A stretch of 64,000 nt of DNA from Blastomonas natatoria (GCF_003201955.1 NZ_QJJM01000007.1:129891-193890); one strand, 5' to 3'; positions 17,849-27,476 are shown, counted from the stretch's first letter. The notes: generated from the letters alone by a model not told the origin. Program-made: numbers and translations.

Positions 17849-18961
17849 ATGCTGAGCGCCGAGCATCTGGCGCGCATTCGCCTGCTGCGCAGCGATCGCA
17901 TCGGCCCGATCAGTTTTGCGCAACTGCTCTCGCGCTTCGGTAGCGCTGCTGCCGCGATCGAGGCATTGCCGGATCTTGTGCAGCGTGCCGGAGGTCGCTC
18001 CATCCGCATCGCCACGCTCGACCAGGCCGAAAAGGAGGCCCAGCGTGTCGAAACGGCGGGTGCGCGCTATGTTTTTGCCGACGACACCGATTATCCTGCG
18101 TTGCTAGGTCATATCGACAACGCGCCTCCGCTGCTGACGATCTGCGGCGACAGTGCGTTGATGCAACGCCCGGCTGTCGCCATTGTCGGCGCGCGCAATG
18201 CCTCCGCTTCGGCATGTCGCTTTGCCCGGCAGATTGCGGGTGAGCTTTGCGAGTCCGGCATTCTCGTGGTTTCCGGGCTGGCACGCGGCATCGATACGGC
18301 TGCGCATGAGGGTGCGATGCGGATGGCCGGCAGCGGGCAGGCCAGCACCGCAGGCGTGATCGCATCGGGCATCGATATCAGCTATCCTCCGGAGAACCGG
18401 ACCCTGCAGGCCGAAATGGGTGAACGCGCGCTGGTGATAGCCGAACAGCCGCCGGGGACCGAACCGCTCGCGCGCCATTTCCCGTATCGCAACCGGATCA
18501 TCGCCGGCATGGCCATCGGCACCCTGGTGGTAGAGGCCGCGCCGAAATCGGGCTCGCTCATCACCGCTCGGCTGGCTGCCGAGGCGGGGCGCGATGTGAT
18601 GGCGATCCCCGGGTCGCCGCTCGATTCGCGCTCGCGCGGGTGCAATGAACTTATCCGCAACGGTGCGACGCTGGTGCAAGGCGTGGACGACATTCTCGAA
18701 CTCATTCAGCCAATGGCGGGTAGCCTCCCCGCTCACGAGGTCGCCGCGCCGCGCAATCGCTATGCGGTGCCGCCTGCCCCAGAGCCCGACGACGCCACGC
18801 GCCGCACGCTGATCGATCTGCTAGGTCACTCGCCCATTGGCGTTGACGAACTCGTGCGCCAGTCAGGCATCGACAGCGGCGCAGTGCAGATGATCCTGCT
18901 CGATCTCGAACTGGGGGGCATCATCGAGCGCCATGCTGCGGGGAAGGTGTCGCTCGTCTGA
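17849..18961 (+). CDS. dprA: DNA-processing protein DprA
   Basis: Rossmann-fold protein that binds incoming single-stranded DNA and loads RecA during transformation. The 370 residues include an N-terminal helix-hairpin-helix-like part (RLLRSDRIGPISFAQLLSRFG), the core PAVAIVGARNASA, VVSGLARGIDTAAH, FPYRNRIIAGM and VVEAAPKSGSLITARLA, and a C-terminal winged-helix domain (about 305-370). It is complete, with no frameshift. No other competence genes are nearby, so natural competence cannot be inferred from this alone. Confidence 0.95.
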   Translation: MLSAEHLARIRLLRSDRIGPISFAQLLSRFGSAAAAIEALPDLVQRAGGRSIRIATLDQAEKEAQRVETAGARYVFADDTDYPALLGHIDNAPPLLTICGDSALMQRPAVAIVGARNASASACRFARQIAGELCESGILVVSGLARGIDTAAHEGAMRMAGSGQASTAGVIASGIDISYPPENRTLQAEMGERALVIAEQPPGTEPLARHFPYRNRIIAGMAIGTLVVEAAPKSGSLITARLAAEAGRDVMAIPGSPLDSRSRGCNELIRNGATLVQGVDDILELIQPMAGSLPAHEVAAPRNRYAVPPAPEPDDATRRTLIDLLGHSPIGVDELVRQSGIDSGAVQMILLDLELGGIIERHAAGKVSLV

Positions 18962-19051
18962 CCTTCCATGCCCGCACTGGACGGCCTTGACGAATGCCGA
19001 TAACGCCCCCCAGCTTACACGTACACGCGAGAGCTTTGGGAAATCCAATAC

Positions 19052-21655
19052 ATGCAACTGGTTATCGTCGAATCGCCTGCAAAGGCCAAGACCATCGAAA
19101 AATATCTGGGGTCCGACTACCGGGTGCTGGCCAGCTATGGCCATATTCGCGATCTCGCGCCCAAGGACGGCTCGGTCGATCCGGACAATGATTTCGACAT
19201 GGTCTGGGAAGCCTATGGCGACAAGACGCGCCAGCTCAAGGCAATCACCGACGAGGCCAAGAAGGCCGATCGCCTGATCCTGGCGACCGACCCCGATCGC
19301 GAGGGAGAAGCGATCAGCTGGCATGTTCTGGAAGTTCTGGGCAAGCGCAAGGCGCTGCCCAAGGCGGTGGAGCGCGTGACCTTCAACGCGATCACCAAAA
19401 AGGCCGTCACGGAAGCGATGGCCGCGCCGCGCCAACTCGATGACGATCTGATCGATGCCTATCGCGCCCGCCGGGCGCTCGATTATCTGGTGGGCTTCAC
19501 CCTGTCTCCGGTGCTCTGGCGCAAGCTGCCGGGTGCAAAATCGGCGGGGCGGGTACAGTCGGTCGCGCTGCGGCTGATCGTCGAGCGCGAGCGCGAGATC
19601 GAGGCGTTCACCGCGCAGGAATATTGGTCGGTCAGCGCGCAGATGGAGCAGGATGGGCAGCCGTTTACTGCGCGTCTGGTGCGGCTGGAGGGCGAAAAAC
19701 TCGACAAGCTGTCCTTGGGGAACGCCGGCGCCGCCGAGGCGGCCAAGGCGAAGGTCGAGGCCGGGCATTTCACCGTCGAGACGGTCGAGACGCGGCCGGT
19801 CAAGCGCAACCCGCCGCCGCCCTTCACGACATCGACGCTGCAGCAGGAGGCCGCGCGCAAGCTCGGCTTTTCGGCCAGTCACACGATGCGCATAGCCCAG
19901 TCGCTCTACGAGGACGGCGCGATCACCTATATGCGGACCGACGGCGTGCAGATGGATGGCGGCGCGATCCAGGAAGCGCGCAAGGCAATCTCGGAACGCT
20001 ATTCCGGCCATTATCTTCCCGAAACTCCGCGCCAGTATCAGACCAAGGCCAAGAATGCGCAGGAAGCGCATGAGGCGATCCGTCCGACCGATTTTAGCCG
20101 CGACCGCGCCGGTTCCGGCGACCACGCAAAGCTCTATGACCTGATCTTCAAGCGCGCACTGGCCAGCCAGATGGCGACAGCGCTGCTCGAGCGCACGACT
20201 GTCGAACTGGTCGATGGCACGGGTCGCACCGCACTGCGCGCCAATGGTCAGGTGGTAAAATTCCCGGGCTTCCTAGCGCTGTACGAGGAAGGGCTGGACG
20301 ATCCCGACAGCGAGGATGGCGGCCTGCTTCCGCTGATGTCGAAAGGCGACAGCCCGGCCAAGAAGTCGGTCGATGCGGTCCAGCATTTCACCCAGCCGCC
20401 GCCGCGCTTTTCCGAAGCCTCGCTGGTCAAGCGTCTTGAGGAACTGGGCATCGGGCGCCCCTCGACCTATGCCTCGATCATCCAGGTACTGAAGGACCGC
20501 GCCTATGTGCGGGTCGAGAAAAACCGTTTCTTCGCAGAAGAATCGGGCCGATTGCTGACAGGCTTTCTCGAACGCTTCTTTGAACGCTATGTCGCCTATG
20601 ACTTTACTGCCGGGCTGGAAGAGGAACTGGACGACGTCTCAGGGGGACGCGCAGAGTGGCGTGCGGTGCTCGAGGCCTTCTGGCGCGACTTCAAGCCCAA
20701 GACGGCGGAAGTCATGGAGCAGAAGCCGTCCGAGATCACGGCAGAGCTGGACAAGTTCCTAGAACCGTATCTGTTCCCCAAAAAGGCCGATGGCGGCGAT
20801 CCTCGCCTTTGCCCCAAATGCGGCGAGGGCAGGCTGGCGCTGCGCGGCGGGCGCTTCGGCGCGTTTGTCGCCTGCTCCAACTATCCCGAATGCAAGTTCA
20901 CCCGGCGCTTCGCACAGGGCGGCGGCGAGGGCGATCAGGGCGATAGCGGCCCCGAGGAACTCGGCACCGATCCCGTCACCGGCGAGGCGGTGAGCAAGCG
21001 CTCGGGGCGCTTCGGCCCGTATGTTCAGCTCGGCGACGGCAAGGATGCCAAGCGTGCCTCTATCCCCAAGGACGTGCCGGGCGAGGATTTCGGTCTCGAA
21101 TGGGCGCTCAAGCTGCTCTCGCTGCCGCGCGAGATCGGCGAGCATCCGGAAACGGGCAAGCCGATCACCGCGAGCATCGGGCGCTATGGGCCGTATCTTG
21201 CGCATGACGGCAAATATGCGCGGCTTTCGGGCACGATGGAGGTGTTCGAGACCGGCATGAACGCGGCCGTGGTCAAGCTGGCCGAAGCTGCCGCTGGCGG
21301 CGGCCGTGCGCGGCGGGGCACGCCCGAGCCGCTCAAGGTGCTCGGCAAGAACCCGGCGACCGATACCGATGTCAAGATCATGGACGGGCGCTATGGCGCC
21401 TATGTCACCGATGGCAGCGTCAATGCGACCATCCCCAAGGACAAGAACAAGGATGAGTTGACGCTCGACGAGGCGCTGCTGCTGATTGCCGAACGTGCCG
21501 CCAAGGCGCCTGCCAAGAAGGGCAAGAAGGCACCTGCCAAGAAAGCCGCTCCAAAAAAGGCGTCAGAAAAGAAGGCTGCGGACAAGAAACCCGCTGCCAA
21601 AAAGGCGCCTGCGAAAAAGGCTGCAGCCAGCAAGCCTGCCAAGCCCAAGCCCTGA
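19052..21655 (+). CDS. topA: DNA topoisomerase I
   Basis: Type IA topoisomerase relaxing negative supercoils. The 867-residue enzyme starts with the Toprim domain (MQLVIVESPAKAKTIEKYLG; ATDPDREGEAI with the metal-binding acidic residues). The catalytic tyrosine is Tyr293 in ITYMRTDG. Near residue 587 is a single C4 zinc finger (CPKC ... CSNYPEC), followed by three C-terminal DNA-binding repeats of the GRFGPYV type. The last ~50 residues are a Lys/Ala/Pro histone H1-like tail, common in alphaproteobacterial TopA. It is 90 bases after dprA. Confidence 0.96.
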   Translation: MQLVIVESPAKAKTIEKYLGSDYRVLASYGHIRDLAPKDGSVDPDNDFDMVWEAYGDKTRQLKAITDEAKKADRLILATDPDREGEAISWHVLEVLGKRKALPKAVERVTFNAITKKAVTEAMAAPRQLDDDLIDAYRARRALDYLVGFTLSPVLWRKLPGAKSAGRVQSVALRLIVEREREIEAFTAQEYWSVSAQMEQDGQPFTARLVRLEGEKLDKLSLGNAGAAEAAKAKVEAGHFTVETVETRPVKRNPPPPFTTSTLQQEAARKLGFSASHTMRIAQSLYEDGAITYMRTDGVQMDGGAIQEARKAISERYSGHYLPETPRQYQTKAKNAQEAHEAIRPTDFSRDRAGSGDHAKLYDLIFKRALASQMATALLERTTVELVDGTGRTALRANGQVVKFPGFLALYEEGLDDPDSEDGGLLPLMSKGDSPAKKSVDAVQHFTQPPPRFSEASLVKRLEELGIGRPSTYASIIQVLKDRAYVRVEKNRFFAEESGRLLTGFLERFFERYVAYDFTAGLEEELDDVSGGRAEWRAVLEAFWRDFKPKTAEVMEQKPSEITAELDKFLEPYLFPKKADGGDPRLCPKCGEGRLALRGGRFGAFVACSNYPECKFTRRFAQGGGEGDQGDSGPEELGTDPVTGEAVSKRSGRFGPYVQLGDGKDAKRASIPKDVPGEDFGLEWALKLLSLPREIGEHPETGKPITASIGRYGPYLAHDGKYARLSGTMEVFETGMNAAVVKLAEAAAGGGRARRGTPEPLKVLGKNPATDTDVKIMDGRYGAYVTDGSVNATIPKDKNKDELTLDEALLLIAERAAKAPAKKGKKAPAKKAAPKKASEKKAADKKPAAKKAPAKKAAASKPAKPKP

Positions 21656-21705
21656 ACGCATCCTTCCTCCTTCGTTTGCGAACGGGGAAGGCAGGCTTAT
21701 TTCCG

Positions 21706-21734
21706 TTAACGCCCGGTCCCGCACGCGCTATAGG
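21706..21734 (+). promoter_or_regulatory. Candidate sigma-70-type promoter of the transaldolase gene
   Basis: TTAACG at 21706-21711, a 17-base spacer, then TATAGG at 21729-21734, 39 bases before the start codon. The -10 and following bases resemble the mrp promoter. Confidence 0.45.
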
Positions 21735-21772
21735 CGGGGCCGAGAATCGCCCTTACGCGCAGGAGCCCACCC

Positions 21773-22426
21773 ATGAAATTCTTCGTCGATACCGCAGACA
21801 CCGCCGAGATCGCCGATCTCGCCGCGACCGGCCTGCTCGATGGCGTCACCACCAACCCGTCGCTGATCGCCAAGTCGGGCCGTGATTTCCTCGAAGTCAC
21901 CAAGGAAATCTGCGCGCTGGTCGAAGGCCCGGTCTCGGCGGAGGTCGTCGCGCTCGACCATGAGACGATGATGAAAGAGGCCGAAATCCTCCGCAAGATT
22001 GCCGACAATGTCGCGATCAAGGTGCCGCTGACGCTCGACGGCCTCAAGACCTGCAAGAAGCTGACCGACGATGGCACGATGGTCAACGTGACCCTGTGCT
22101 TCTCCGCCAACCAGGCGCTGCTCGCCGCCAAGGCCGGCGCGACCTTCATCTCGCCCTTTGTCGGCCGTCATGACGACAACGGCTTCGACGGCATGACGCT
22201 GATCGAGGACATTCGCCTGATCTATGACAACTATGCGTTCGATACCGAAATTCTGGTCGCATCGATCCGCCACCCGATCCACGTCCTCGAATCCGCCCGC
22301 ATCGGTGCCGACGTCGCCACCATGCCGCCGAGCGTGATCCGCGGCCTGTTCAAGCACGTGCTGACCGACAAGGGCATTGAAGGCTTCATGGCCGACTGGG
22401 CGAAGACCGGACAGTCGATCGGCTGA
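21773..22426 (+). CDS. Short transaldolase / fructose-6-phosphate aldolase family
   Basis: Cytosolic TIM-barrel aldolase of the small (about 215 residue) transaldolase type. It begins [13 protein letters not shown], then [14 protein letters not shown], the Schiff-base lysine in NVAIKVPLT (about residue 85), and [11 protein letters not shown]. This subfamily includes both true transaldolases (TalC, pentose phosphate pathway) and fructose-6-phosphate aldolases, and sequence by eye does not separate them. GCAGGAG precedes the start. It is monocistronic with its own promoter and a perfect 15-bp terminator. Confidence 0.93.
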   Translation: MKFFVDTADTAEIADLAATGLLDGVTTNPSLIAKSGRDFLEVTKEICALVEGPVSAEVVALDHETMMKEAEILRKIADNVAIKVPLTLDGLKTCKKLTDDGTMVNVTLCFSANQALLAAKAGATFISPFVGRHDDNGFDGMTLIEDIRLIYDNYAFDTEILVASIRHPIHVLESARIGADVATMPPSVIRGLFKHVLTDKGIEGFMADWAKTGQSIG

Positions 22427-22453
22427 TCAGTCCGAAATCACGAAGCAAAATGC

Positions 22454-22492
22454 AAAGGCCGCCGAAGCATTGGAGCTTCGGCGGCCTTTTTT
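22454..22492. terminator. Bidirectional terminator between the transaldolase and LpoA-like genes
   Basis: A perfect 15-bp stem (AAAGGCCGCCGAAGC pairs with GCTTCGGCGGCCTTT) with a six-base loop, T6 on the plus side and A-rich sequence upstream. It sits between convergent genes and can serve both. Confidence 0.92.
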
Positions 22493-22511
22493 GTGTCAGG
22501 ACTGAGCGAGT

Positions 22512-23699
22512 TCAGTCCGCAAAGCTCTTCGGCGCCGGCGAAGCTATGGTCAGCACACCAGCGCCCACCTGCTGCACCTCCAGCAGGCGTTCGGCAACGC
22601 CAGCGCGGTTGAAGCGGAAGGCGCCGTCCAGGCCGATAAAGCCGCCTGCATCGCGCAGCTTTTCAACCGGGAACGGGGTGCCGGGCTTCCAGTCGCGGGC
22701 GATGCGGGTGGTGAGCAGCACGCTGTCATAGCCCAGGGTCGAAAGGCGGAAGGGATCGGTGCCGAACTGCGCGCGGTATTTCGCGGCATATTGACGATAG
22801 AGACCGTCCGAAACGCTGGCGAACCACGCGCCGCGCATGGCGGCGGCGGAGGTCAGGGTGCGTTCGGTGTTCCACAGTTCCGTGCCCAGGATTCGCGCGT
22901 CGGTGCCGCCATTGGCGCGCACCAGCGGCACGATGCGGATCGCGGCCGCGCCGCTATCGGCGATCAGGATCGCCTCATAGGCGCTGTCGCCCTGCATCTT
23001 CTTGAGCGCTGCGGTGATCGCGGCATTGCCTGCGCCATAGCTCTGCATCGACACGACCGTGCCGCCTGCGGCCTTGACCGAGGCCAGCATCGCCGAGGAG
23101 GCGCGCTGGCCATAGGTGCCGGCGGGCACGAGCGCGGCAAAACGGGTGATGCCCTGCGAACGGGCATGGCGCACCACGCGGTCGATCGACTGGGCAGGGA
23201 CATAGCCCATCACGAACACATTGTTGCCGGCAATGCCGACGTCGTTCGAATAGCTGATAATGGGCACGCGCGCGGCATTGGCGGCCGCGGCAATGGCAAC
23301 GACATCATCGCCCAGCAGCGGGCCGAGGATCAGTCGGTTGCCATCGGCGATGGCGCGCTGAGCGGCCACCTGTGCGCCCTTGGCAGTGTCATAGCTGGTA
23401 ATGCGGATGTTCGATGCCTTGGTGTCCATCAGCGCCAGCGTGGTCGCATTGGCAATCGACTGGCCGACCGTAGCGTCCTTGCCCGAAAGCGGCAGCAGCA
23501 GGGCGATGCGATGGCGCGTTTCGTCGGTGGGCAGCACCCCGGTAATCGGGCTGTCGGGACCGGTATCGGGGCGGTCGGGCTTCTGCGTGGGCGTGCTCGG
23601 CGGTGCAGTCTTGGGAACCATGGTCTGGCAGGCTGCCAGGGCAAGGCTGCCCAGAACCAGCAGGACAATGGCCTGCCATTTTCGCAAAAACTGTTTCAT
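22512..23699 (-). CDS. LpoA/LppC-like lipoprotein, penicillin-binding protein activator family
   Basis: 395-residue outer-membrane-type lipoprotein: lipobox LAAC near residue 24, a Pro/Thr-rich linker, then a periplasmic binding protein fold of the LppC family (RIALLLPLSGKDATVGQSIANA, LILGPLLGDDVVAIAAAA, TRFAALVPAGTYGQ, AILIADSGAAAIRIVPL). E. coli LpoA activates PBP1a; the same role here is inferred. The start has GGGAG nine bases upstream. It is divergent from rsmI with only 27 bases between the start codons; the lpoA-rsmI-yraN order also occurs in E. coli. Confidence 0.88.
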   Translation of the reverse strand: MKQFLRKWQAIVLLVLGSLALAACQTMVPKTAPPSTPTQKPDRPDTGPDSPITGVLPTDETRHRIALLLPLSGKDATVGQSIANATTLALMDTKASNIRITSYDTAKGAQVAAQRAIADGNRLILGPLLGDDVVAIAAAANAARVPIISYSNDVGIAGNNVFVMGYVPAQSIDRVVRHARSQGITRFAALVPAGTYGQRASSAMLASVKAAGGTVVSMQSYGAGNAAITAALKKMQGDSAYEAILIADSGAAAIRIVPLVRANGGTDARILGTELWNTERTLTSAAAMRGAWFASVSDGLYRQYAAKYRAQFGTDPFRLSTLGYDSVLLTTRIARDWKPGTPFPVEKLRDAGGFIGLDGAFRFNRAGVAERLLEVQQVGAGVLTIASPAPKSFAD

Positions 23700-23726
23700 C
23701 GCTTGTCGCTCCCGCCCTGCCGGTCC

Positions 23727-24578
23727 ATGAACATCCGCGTGATTCACGATCCCGAACCCGGCCTGTATATCGTTGCGACCCCAATCGGCAACCTTGGTGA
23801 TCTCTCCGAACGCGCCCGGCGGGTGCTGGAACAGGCCGATCTGATCGCGTGCGAAGACAGCCGCGTTACCGGCGGTCTCCTGCACCATCTGGGGTTCAAG
23901 CGGCCACTCGTGCGCTATGACGATCATGCTCGCCCGGCTGATCGCGAGCGGCTGATTGGCGCAGCCCTGCAGGGACCGGTGGCGCTGGTCAGCGATGCCG
24001 GCACGCCGCTGATCTCTGACCCCGGCTACAAGCTGGTGCGCGAGGCCCGCGCCGCAGGTGTGGCGATCCATTCGGTGCCGGGTCCGTCTGCGGTGATCGT
24101 TGCCCTGACCCTGGCCGGCCTGCCAACCGACAGATTCTATTTTCACGGATTTCTGCCCAACAAGGCCGGTGCCCGCGACAAGGACATCGGCGCCCTGGCG
24201 GCGATTCCGGCAACGCTGGTCTTTTATGAGAGCGCCAAGCGTCTCGCGGCGTGCCTGGAAGCACTGCACGCAGGTCTCGGCAATCGCGAGGCGGCGGTGG
24301 TTCGCGAGATCAGCAAGAAGTTCGAGGAAACGCGCACCGGCACGCTGGGCGAGCTTGCAGCCAGCTATGCCGATGCCGCGCCCAAGGGCGAGATCGTGAT
24401 CGTGGTCGGCCCCCCGCTGGATGATGCTGTTCAGGCCGATGAGGATGCGGTCGAGGCCGCGCTGCAAGAGGCGATGGCCACCATGCCGCCGGGCAAGGCC
24501 GCAGGCGAGGTGGCCAGGCGCTTCGGGCTGGATCGCAAGGCGCTTTATGCGCGGATCATGGCGGAGCGCGATGGCTGA
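23727..24578 (+). CDS. rsmI: 16S rRNA (cytidine-1402-2'-O)-methyltransferase
   Basis: SAM-dependent methyltransferase of the tetrapyrrole-methylase fold that modifies C1402 of 16S rRNA. The 283 residues contain LYIVATPIGNLGDLSERA, IACEDSRVTGGLL, VALVSDAGTPLISDPGYKLV, VPGPSAVIVALTLAGLPTD, FYFHGFLP and the C-terminal DUF-like KALYARIMAE. This is the normal length and motif set. Its stop overlaps yraN by eight bases. The start lies only 27 bases from the divergent LpoA-like gene, so one of the two promoters must overlap coding sequence. Confidence 0.95.
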   Translation: MNIRVIHDPEPGLYIVATPIGNLGDLSERARRVLEQADLIACEDSRVTGGLLHHLGFKRPLVRYDDHARPADRERLIGAALQGPVALVSDAGTPLISDPGYKLVREARAAGVAIHSVPGPSAVIVALTLAGLPTDRFYFHGFLPNKAGARDKDIGALAAIPATLVFYESAKRLAACLEALHAGLGNREAAVVREISKKFEETRTGTLGELAASYADAAPKGEIVIVVGPPLDDAVQADEDAVEAALQEAMATMPPGKAAGEVARRFGLDRKALYARIMAERDG

Positions 24579-24933
24579 AGCTCGGCGCCGACAAGCTGAG
24601 GCGGCAGGTCGGCGCGCCGAGACGCTGGCCGCGTGGTGGCTCCGGTTGAAAGGCTGGCGCATCCTGGCGAGCCGGGTGCGAACACCGCTGGGGGAAGTCG
24701 ATCTGGTGGCTAGCCGCGGCCGAGTGGTCGCCTTTGTCGAGGTCAAGCACCGCAAGACGCAGCGCGAGCTTGCCGAGGCGATCGATCACCATCGGTTGCG
24801 CAGGGTGGCTGCGGCGGCCGAGGCGCTGATGCCCCGCTTCGTGCGCGAGGGGCAGGATGCACGGATTGACGTTATCCTGCTTGCACCGCGCCGCCTGCCA
24901 CGCCATCTGACGCACGTCTGGCAGGGCGACTGA
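24571..24933 (+). CDS. YraN family protein (UPF0102)
   Basis: 120-residue protein with a predicted restriction-endonuclease-like fold. The nuclease-type residues are present: RAETLAAWWL, then GEVDLVASRGRVVAFVEVKHRK, giving the D-x(n)-E-x-K pattern near residues 44-58. UPF0102 members almost always follow rsmI, as here. Their biochemical role is not settled, although Holliday-junction-resolvase-like relationships have been proposed. The start codon lies inside the end of rsmI. Confidence 0.9.
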   Translation: MAEARRRQAEAAGRRAETLAAWWLRLKGWRILASRVRTPLGEVDLVASRGRVVAFVEVKHRKTQRELAEAIDHHRLRRVAAAAEALMPRFVREGQDARIDVILLAPRRLPRHLTHVWQGD

Positions 24934-24975
24934 CGCCTGCATTTTCTATCCGCTTTGAGCAAAGGCCATATATTC

Positions 24976-25926
24976 ATGAAGATCGCGGTGCAGATGGACC
25001 CGATGCCCGGCATCAACATCAAGGGCGACAGCAGTTTCGCCCTGATGCTGGCAGCTCAGGCGCGCGGCTATACGCTTTATCATTATGATGTCGCGACGCT
25101 GAGCTACGAGGCGGGTCAGGTGACGGCGCATGCACATCCGGTCACCGTGCGAAACGTGCCGGGCGATCATTACAGCTTCGGCGAACCGGTACGTCTCGAT
25201 CTGGGCGACGATGTCGATGTCGTGCTGATGCGGCAGGACCCGCCCTTCGATGTCGGCTATATCACCGCGACGCATATTCTGGAGCGGCTGAAGGGCCGCA
25301 CCCTGGTGGTCAACGATCCCGCATCGGTGCGCAATGCGCCCGAAAAGGTCTATGTGCTCGATTTCGAACGCTTCATGCCGCCGACGCTGATCACGCGCTC
25401 GCTCGACGAGGTAAAGCGCTTTCAGGCGAAGCATGGCGCGATCGTGGTCAAGCCGCTGCACGGCAATGGCGGCAAGGCGGTGTTCCTGATCGGCGAGGAT
25501 GGCGCAAACCTTTCCGCGCTGGTCGAGCTGTTTGGCCAGATCTGGCGCGAACCGTTCATGGTCCAGCCCTTCCTTCCGGAAGTGGCCAAGGGCGACAAGC
25601 GCATCGTGCTGGTCGATGGCAAGGTTGCGGGCGCGATCAACCGCAAGCCGGGCGAGGGCGAGTTTCGTTCCAACCTTGCGGTCGGCGGCTATGCCGAGGC
25701 AGCGGAACTGACCCCGCGCGAGCAGGAAATCTGCGACGCCATGGGGCCCGAGCTTAAGGAACGCGGACTGCTGTTCGTGGGTATTGATGTGATCGGCGGC
25801 CATTGGTTGACCGAGATAAACGTGACGTCGCCAACGGGCATCGTCGCGATCAGTGCCTTCAACAACAGCGACGTCGCAGGCATGATCTGGGACGCGATCG
25901 AGGCTCGAATAGCAGGAAGCGAATGA
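24976..25926 (+). CDS. gshB: Glutathione synthetase
   Basis: ATP-grasp ligase joining gamma-glutamylcysteine to glycine. The 316 residues include MKIAVQMDPMPGINIKGDSS, LMRQDPPFDVGYITATHILE, VVNDPASVRNAPEKV, VVKPLHGNGGKAVFLI, VQPFLPEVAKGDKRIVLVDGK and the C-terminal LTEINVTSPTGI. The start at ATG 24976 was preferred over an in-frame TTG at 24955 because it matches the usual N-terminus. Its stop overlaps the DedA-family start by four bases (ATGA). Confidence 0.95.
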   Translation: MKIAVQMDPMPGINIKGDSSFALMLAAQARGYTLYHYDVATLSYEAGQVTAHAHPVTVRNVPGDHYSFGEPVRLDLGDDVDVVLMRQDPPFDVGYITATHILERLKGRTLVVNDPASVRNAPEKVYVLDFERFMPPTLITRSLDEVKRFQAKHGAIVVKPLHGNGGKAVFLIGEDGANLSALVELFGQIWREPFMVQPFLPEVAKGDKRIVLVDGKVAGAINRKPGEGEFRSNLAVGGYAEAAELTPREQEICDAMGPELKERGLLFVGIDVIGGHWLTEINVTSPTGIVAISAFNNSDVAGMIWDAIEARIAGSE

Positions 25927-26534
25927 ACGATCTTGTCCTGAGCCTCGTCGCCAGGGGAGGCTATTGGGGGGTGGCGCTCTTGATGGCGCTAGAAAACGTG
26001 TTTCCGCCGATCCCTTCGGAACTCATCATGGGTCTGGCTGGGATAGAAGCCGGCAAGGGGAACCTGAACCTATGGGCGGTGCTGCTGGCCGGTACCGTCG
26101 GGTCGGTCGCCGGCAATTATGTCTGGTACTGGGTCGGCCGGAAGGTCGGGCTCGAGCGGCTCGACCATTTCGTCGATCGCTGGGGACGCTGGCTTACACT
26201 CGACCGAAAGGAGGTCGAGAAGTTCAACCGGCTGTTCCACAGGCACGGCGCTTCCACCATTTTCTTCGCGCGCATGGTACCCACCATCCGCACGCTGATC
26301 TCGCTCCCTGCCGGCATCTTCCAGATGAGCCGGCGCAAGTTCCTGCTCTGGACCTTTGCGGGCGCAGGAGTGTGGAACATCATCTTCGCCGGGATCGGCT
26401 TTCAGCTGGGTGCCCGGGTCGAGGAAATCGATGCGTGGACCGGACCGATCTCGACCGGCGTGATCGTGATCATCGTGGTCTTCTATGTTCTGCGGGTGAT
26501 CGTCTGGCGGCCGGACGAACAGGGCGTTGACTAA
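25923..26534 (+). CDS. DedA/VTT-family membrane protein
   Basis: 203-residue inner-membrane protein of the DedA family, thought to move undecaprenyl phosphate or phospholipids across the membrane. Characteristic motifs are ENVFPPIPSELIMGLAG near residue 24, GSVAGNYVWYWVGRKVG, the re-entrant-loop FFARMVPTIRTLISLPAG near residue 118, and GAGVWNIIFAGIGF. There are four to five hydrophobic helices. It is coupled to gshB by an ATGA overlap and convergent with xerC. Confidence 0.92.
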   Translation: MNDLVLSLVARGGYWGVALLMALENVFPPIPSELIMGLAGIEAGKGNLNLWAVLLAGTVGSVAGNYVWYWVGRKVGLERLDHFVDRWGRWLTLDRKEVEKFNRLFHRHGASTIFFARMVPTIRTLISLPAGIFQMSRRKFLLWTFAGAGVWNIIFAGIGFQLGARVEEIDAWTGPISTGVIVIIVVFYVLRVIVWRPDEQGVD

Positions 26535-26549
26535 CAATCTTTCAGTTTA

Positions 26550-27464
26550 TCAAGCCCTTGGATGGGAATTTTCATAAACATCGAGCAGATGCGCGGCATC
26601 GACATGCGTGTAGATTTGCGTCGAGGAAAGGCTGGCATGGCCCAGCAGTTCCTGCAGCGAGCGCAAGTCTGCGCCGCCTGCCAGCAAGTGCGTGGCGAAG
26701 CTGTGGCGCAATGCATGCGGAGTGGCGTCTTCGGGAAGGCCCAGGAGACGGCGGGCATTCATCATTGCGCGGCGAACCAGCGCAGGCGAGAGAGGTCCGC
26801 CCCGCGTGCCGCGGAAGAGGGGCTGGTCGTGTTCCAGCGCGAAAGGCACCAGCGCAGCATAATGCGCGATGGCGTCTCGAAGCTGGGGCAAGACCGGAAC
26901 GACACGGGGCTTGTTGCCCTTGCCGATGATCCGCAAGGTCTCGCCGATCGGCAGCACAGATCCGGTCAGCCCTGTTGCCTCGCTGATCCGCAGGCCCGCA
27001 CCATAGAGCAGCAGGAGCACAGCCCAGTCCCGCGCCTGCACCCAGGCGGGCGCATTCCGCGCCGCCATGCTGTCGCCCAGCGCCATGATGTCGTCGGGCG
27101 CGATCGGGCGAGGCAGGCTGCGCTTCAGCCTTGGCCCCCTGATCCGGGGTGGAGCGCTGGCGCTTCCCGCCTCGCACGCCACGAAAGCCAGAAACGCGCG
27201 GATGGCCGAAAGCTCGCGCGCGGTGCTGCGGTTGGTCAGGCCATCACCGCGCCTTGACGCCAGAAAGGCCCGAAGATCGGCCTGGGTTGCGTCAGCGAGG
27301 CGCTGCGCTGATGCGGCTTCTCCCCAATGGTCGCCGAGAAAGTCGATCAGGCGCTCGGCGGTTGCGACATAGGCGCGCACCGTGTGCAGCGAGAGGCGGC
27401 GGTTATCCGCCAGGTGCGCGCGCCAGCGCTCGAGAAGATGGGGGCCGGGCGACGGGGCGGTCAT
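26550..27464 (-). CDS. xerC: Tyrosine recombinase XerC
   Basis: Chromosome-dimer resolution recombinase acting at dif with XerD. The 304 residues have the SAM-like N-terminal core-binding domain and all catalytic residues: Arg159 (GLRISE), Lys182 (GKGNKPR), His250 and Arg253 (HALRHSFATHLL), His276 (LLGHAS) and nucleophile Tyr285 (QIYTHV). It sits among housekeeping genes rather than next to a tRNA or phage gene, which supports XerC rather than an integrase. hemW ends 12 bases upstream on the same strand. Confidence 0.93.
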   Translation of the reverse strand: MTAPSPGPHLLERWRAHLADNRRLSLHTVRAYVATAERLIDFLGDHWGEAASAQRLADATQADLRAFLASRRGDGLTNRSTARELSAIRAFLAFVACEAGSASAPPRIRGPRLKRSLPRPIAPDDIMALGDSMAARNAPAWVQARDWAVLLLLYGAGLRISEATGLTGSVLPIGETLRIIGKGNKPRVVPVLPQLRDAIAHYAALVPFALEHDQPLFRGTRGGPLSPALVRRAMMNARRLLGLPEDATPHALRHSFATHLLAGGADLRSLQELLGHASLSSTQIYTHVDAAHLLDVYENSHPRA

Positions 27465-27476
27465 GGCGGCAGATTA

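Noticed and set aside
22791..23726. Long plus-strand extension before rsmI
   Set aside because: Antisense to the LpoA-like gene; the rsmI family start is at 23727.
26550..27464. XerC as a phage or island integrase
   Set aside because: All neighbours are housekeeping genes, there is no adjacent tRNA or att-like repeat, and its length and motifs fit XerC.
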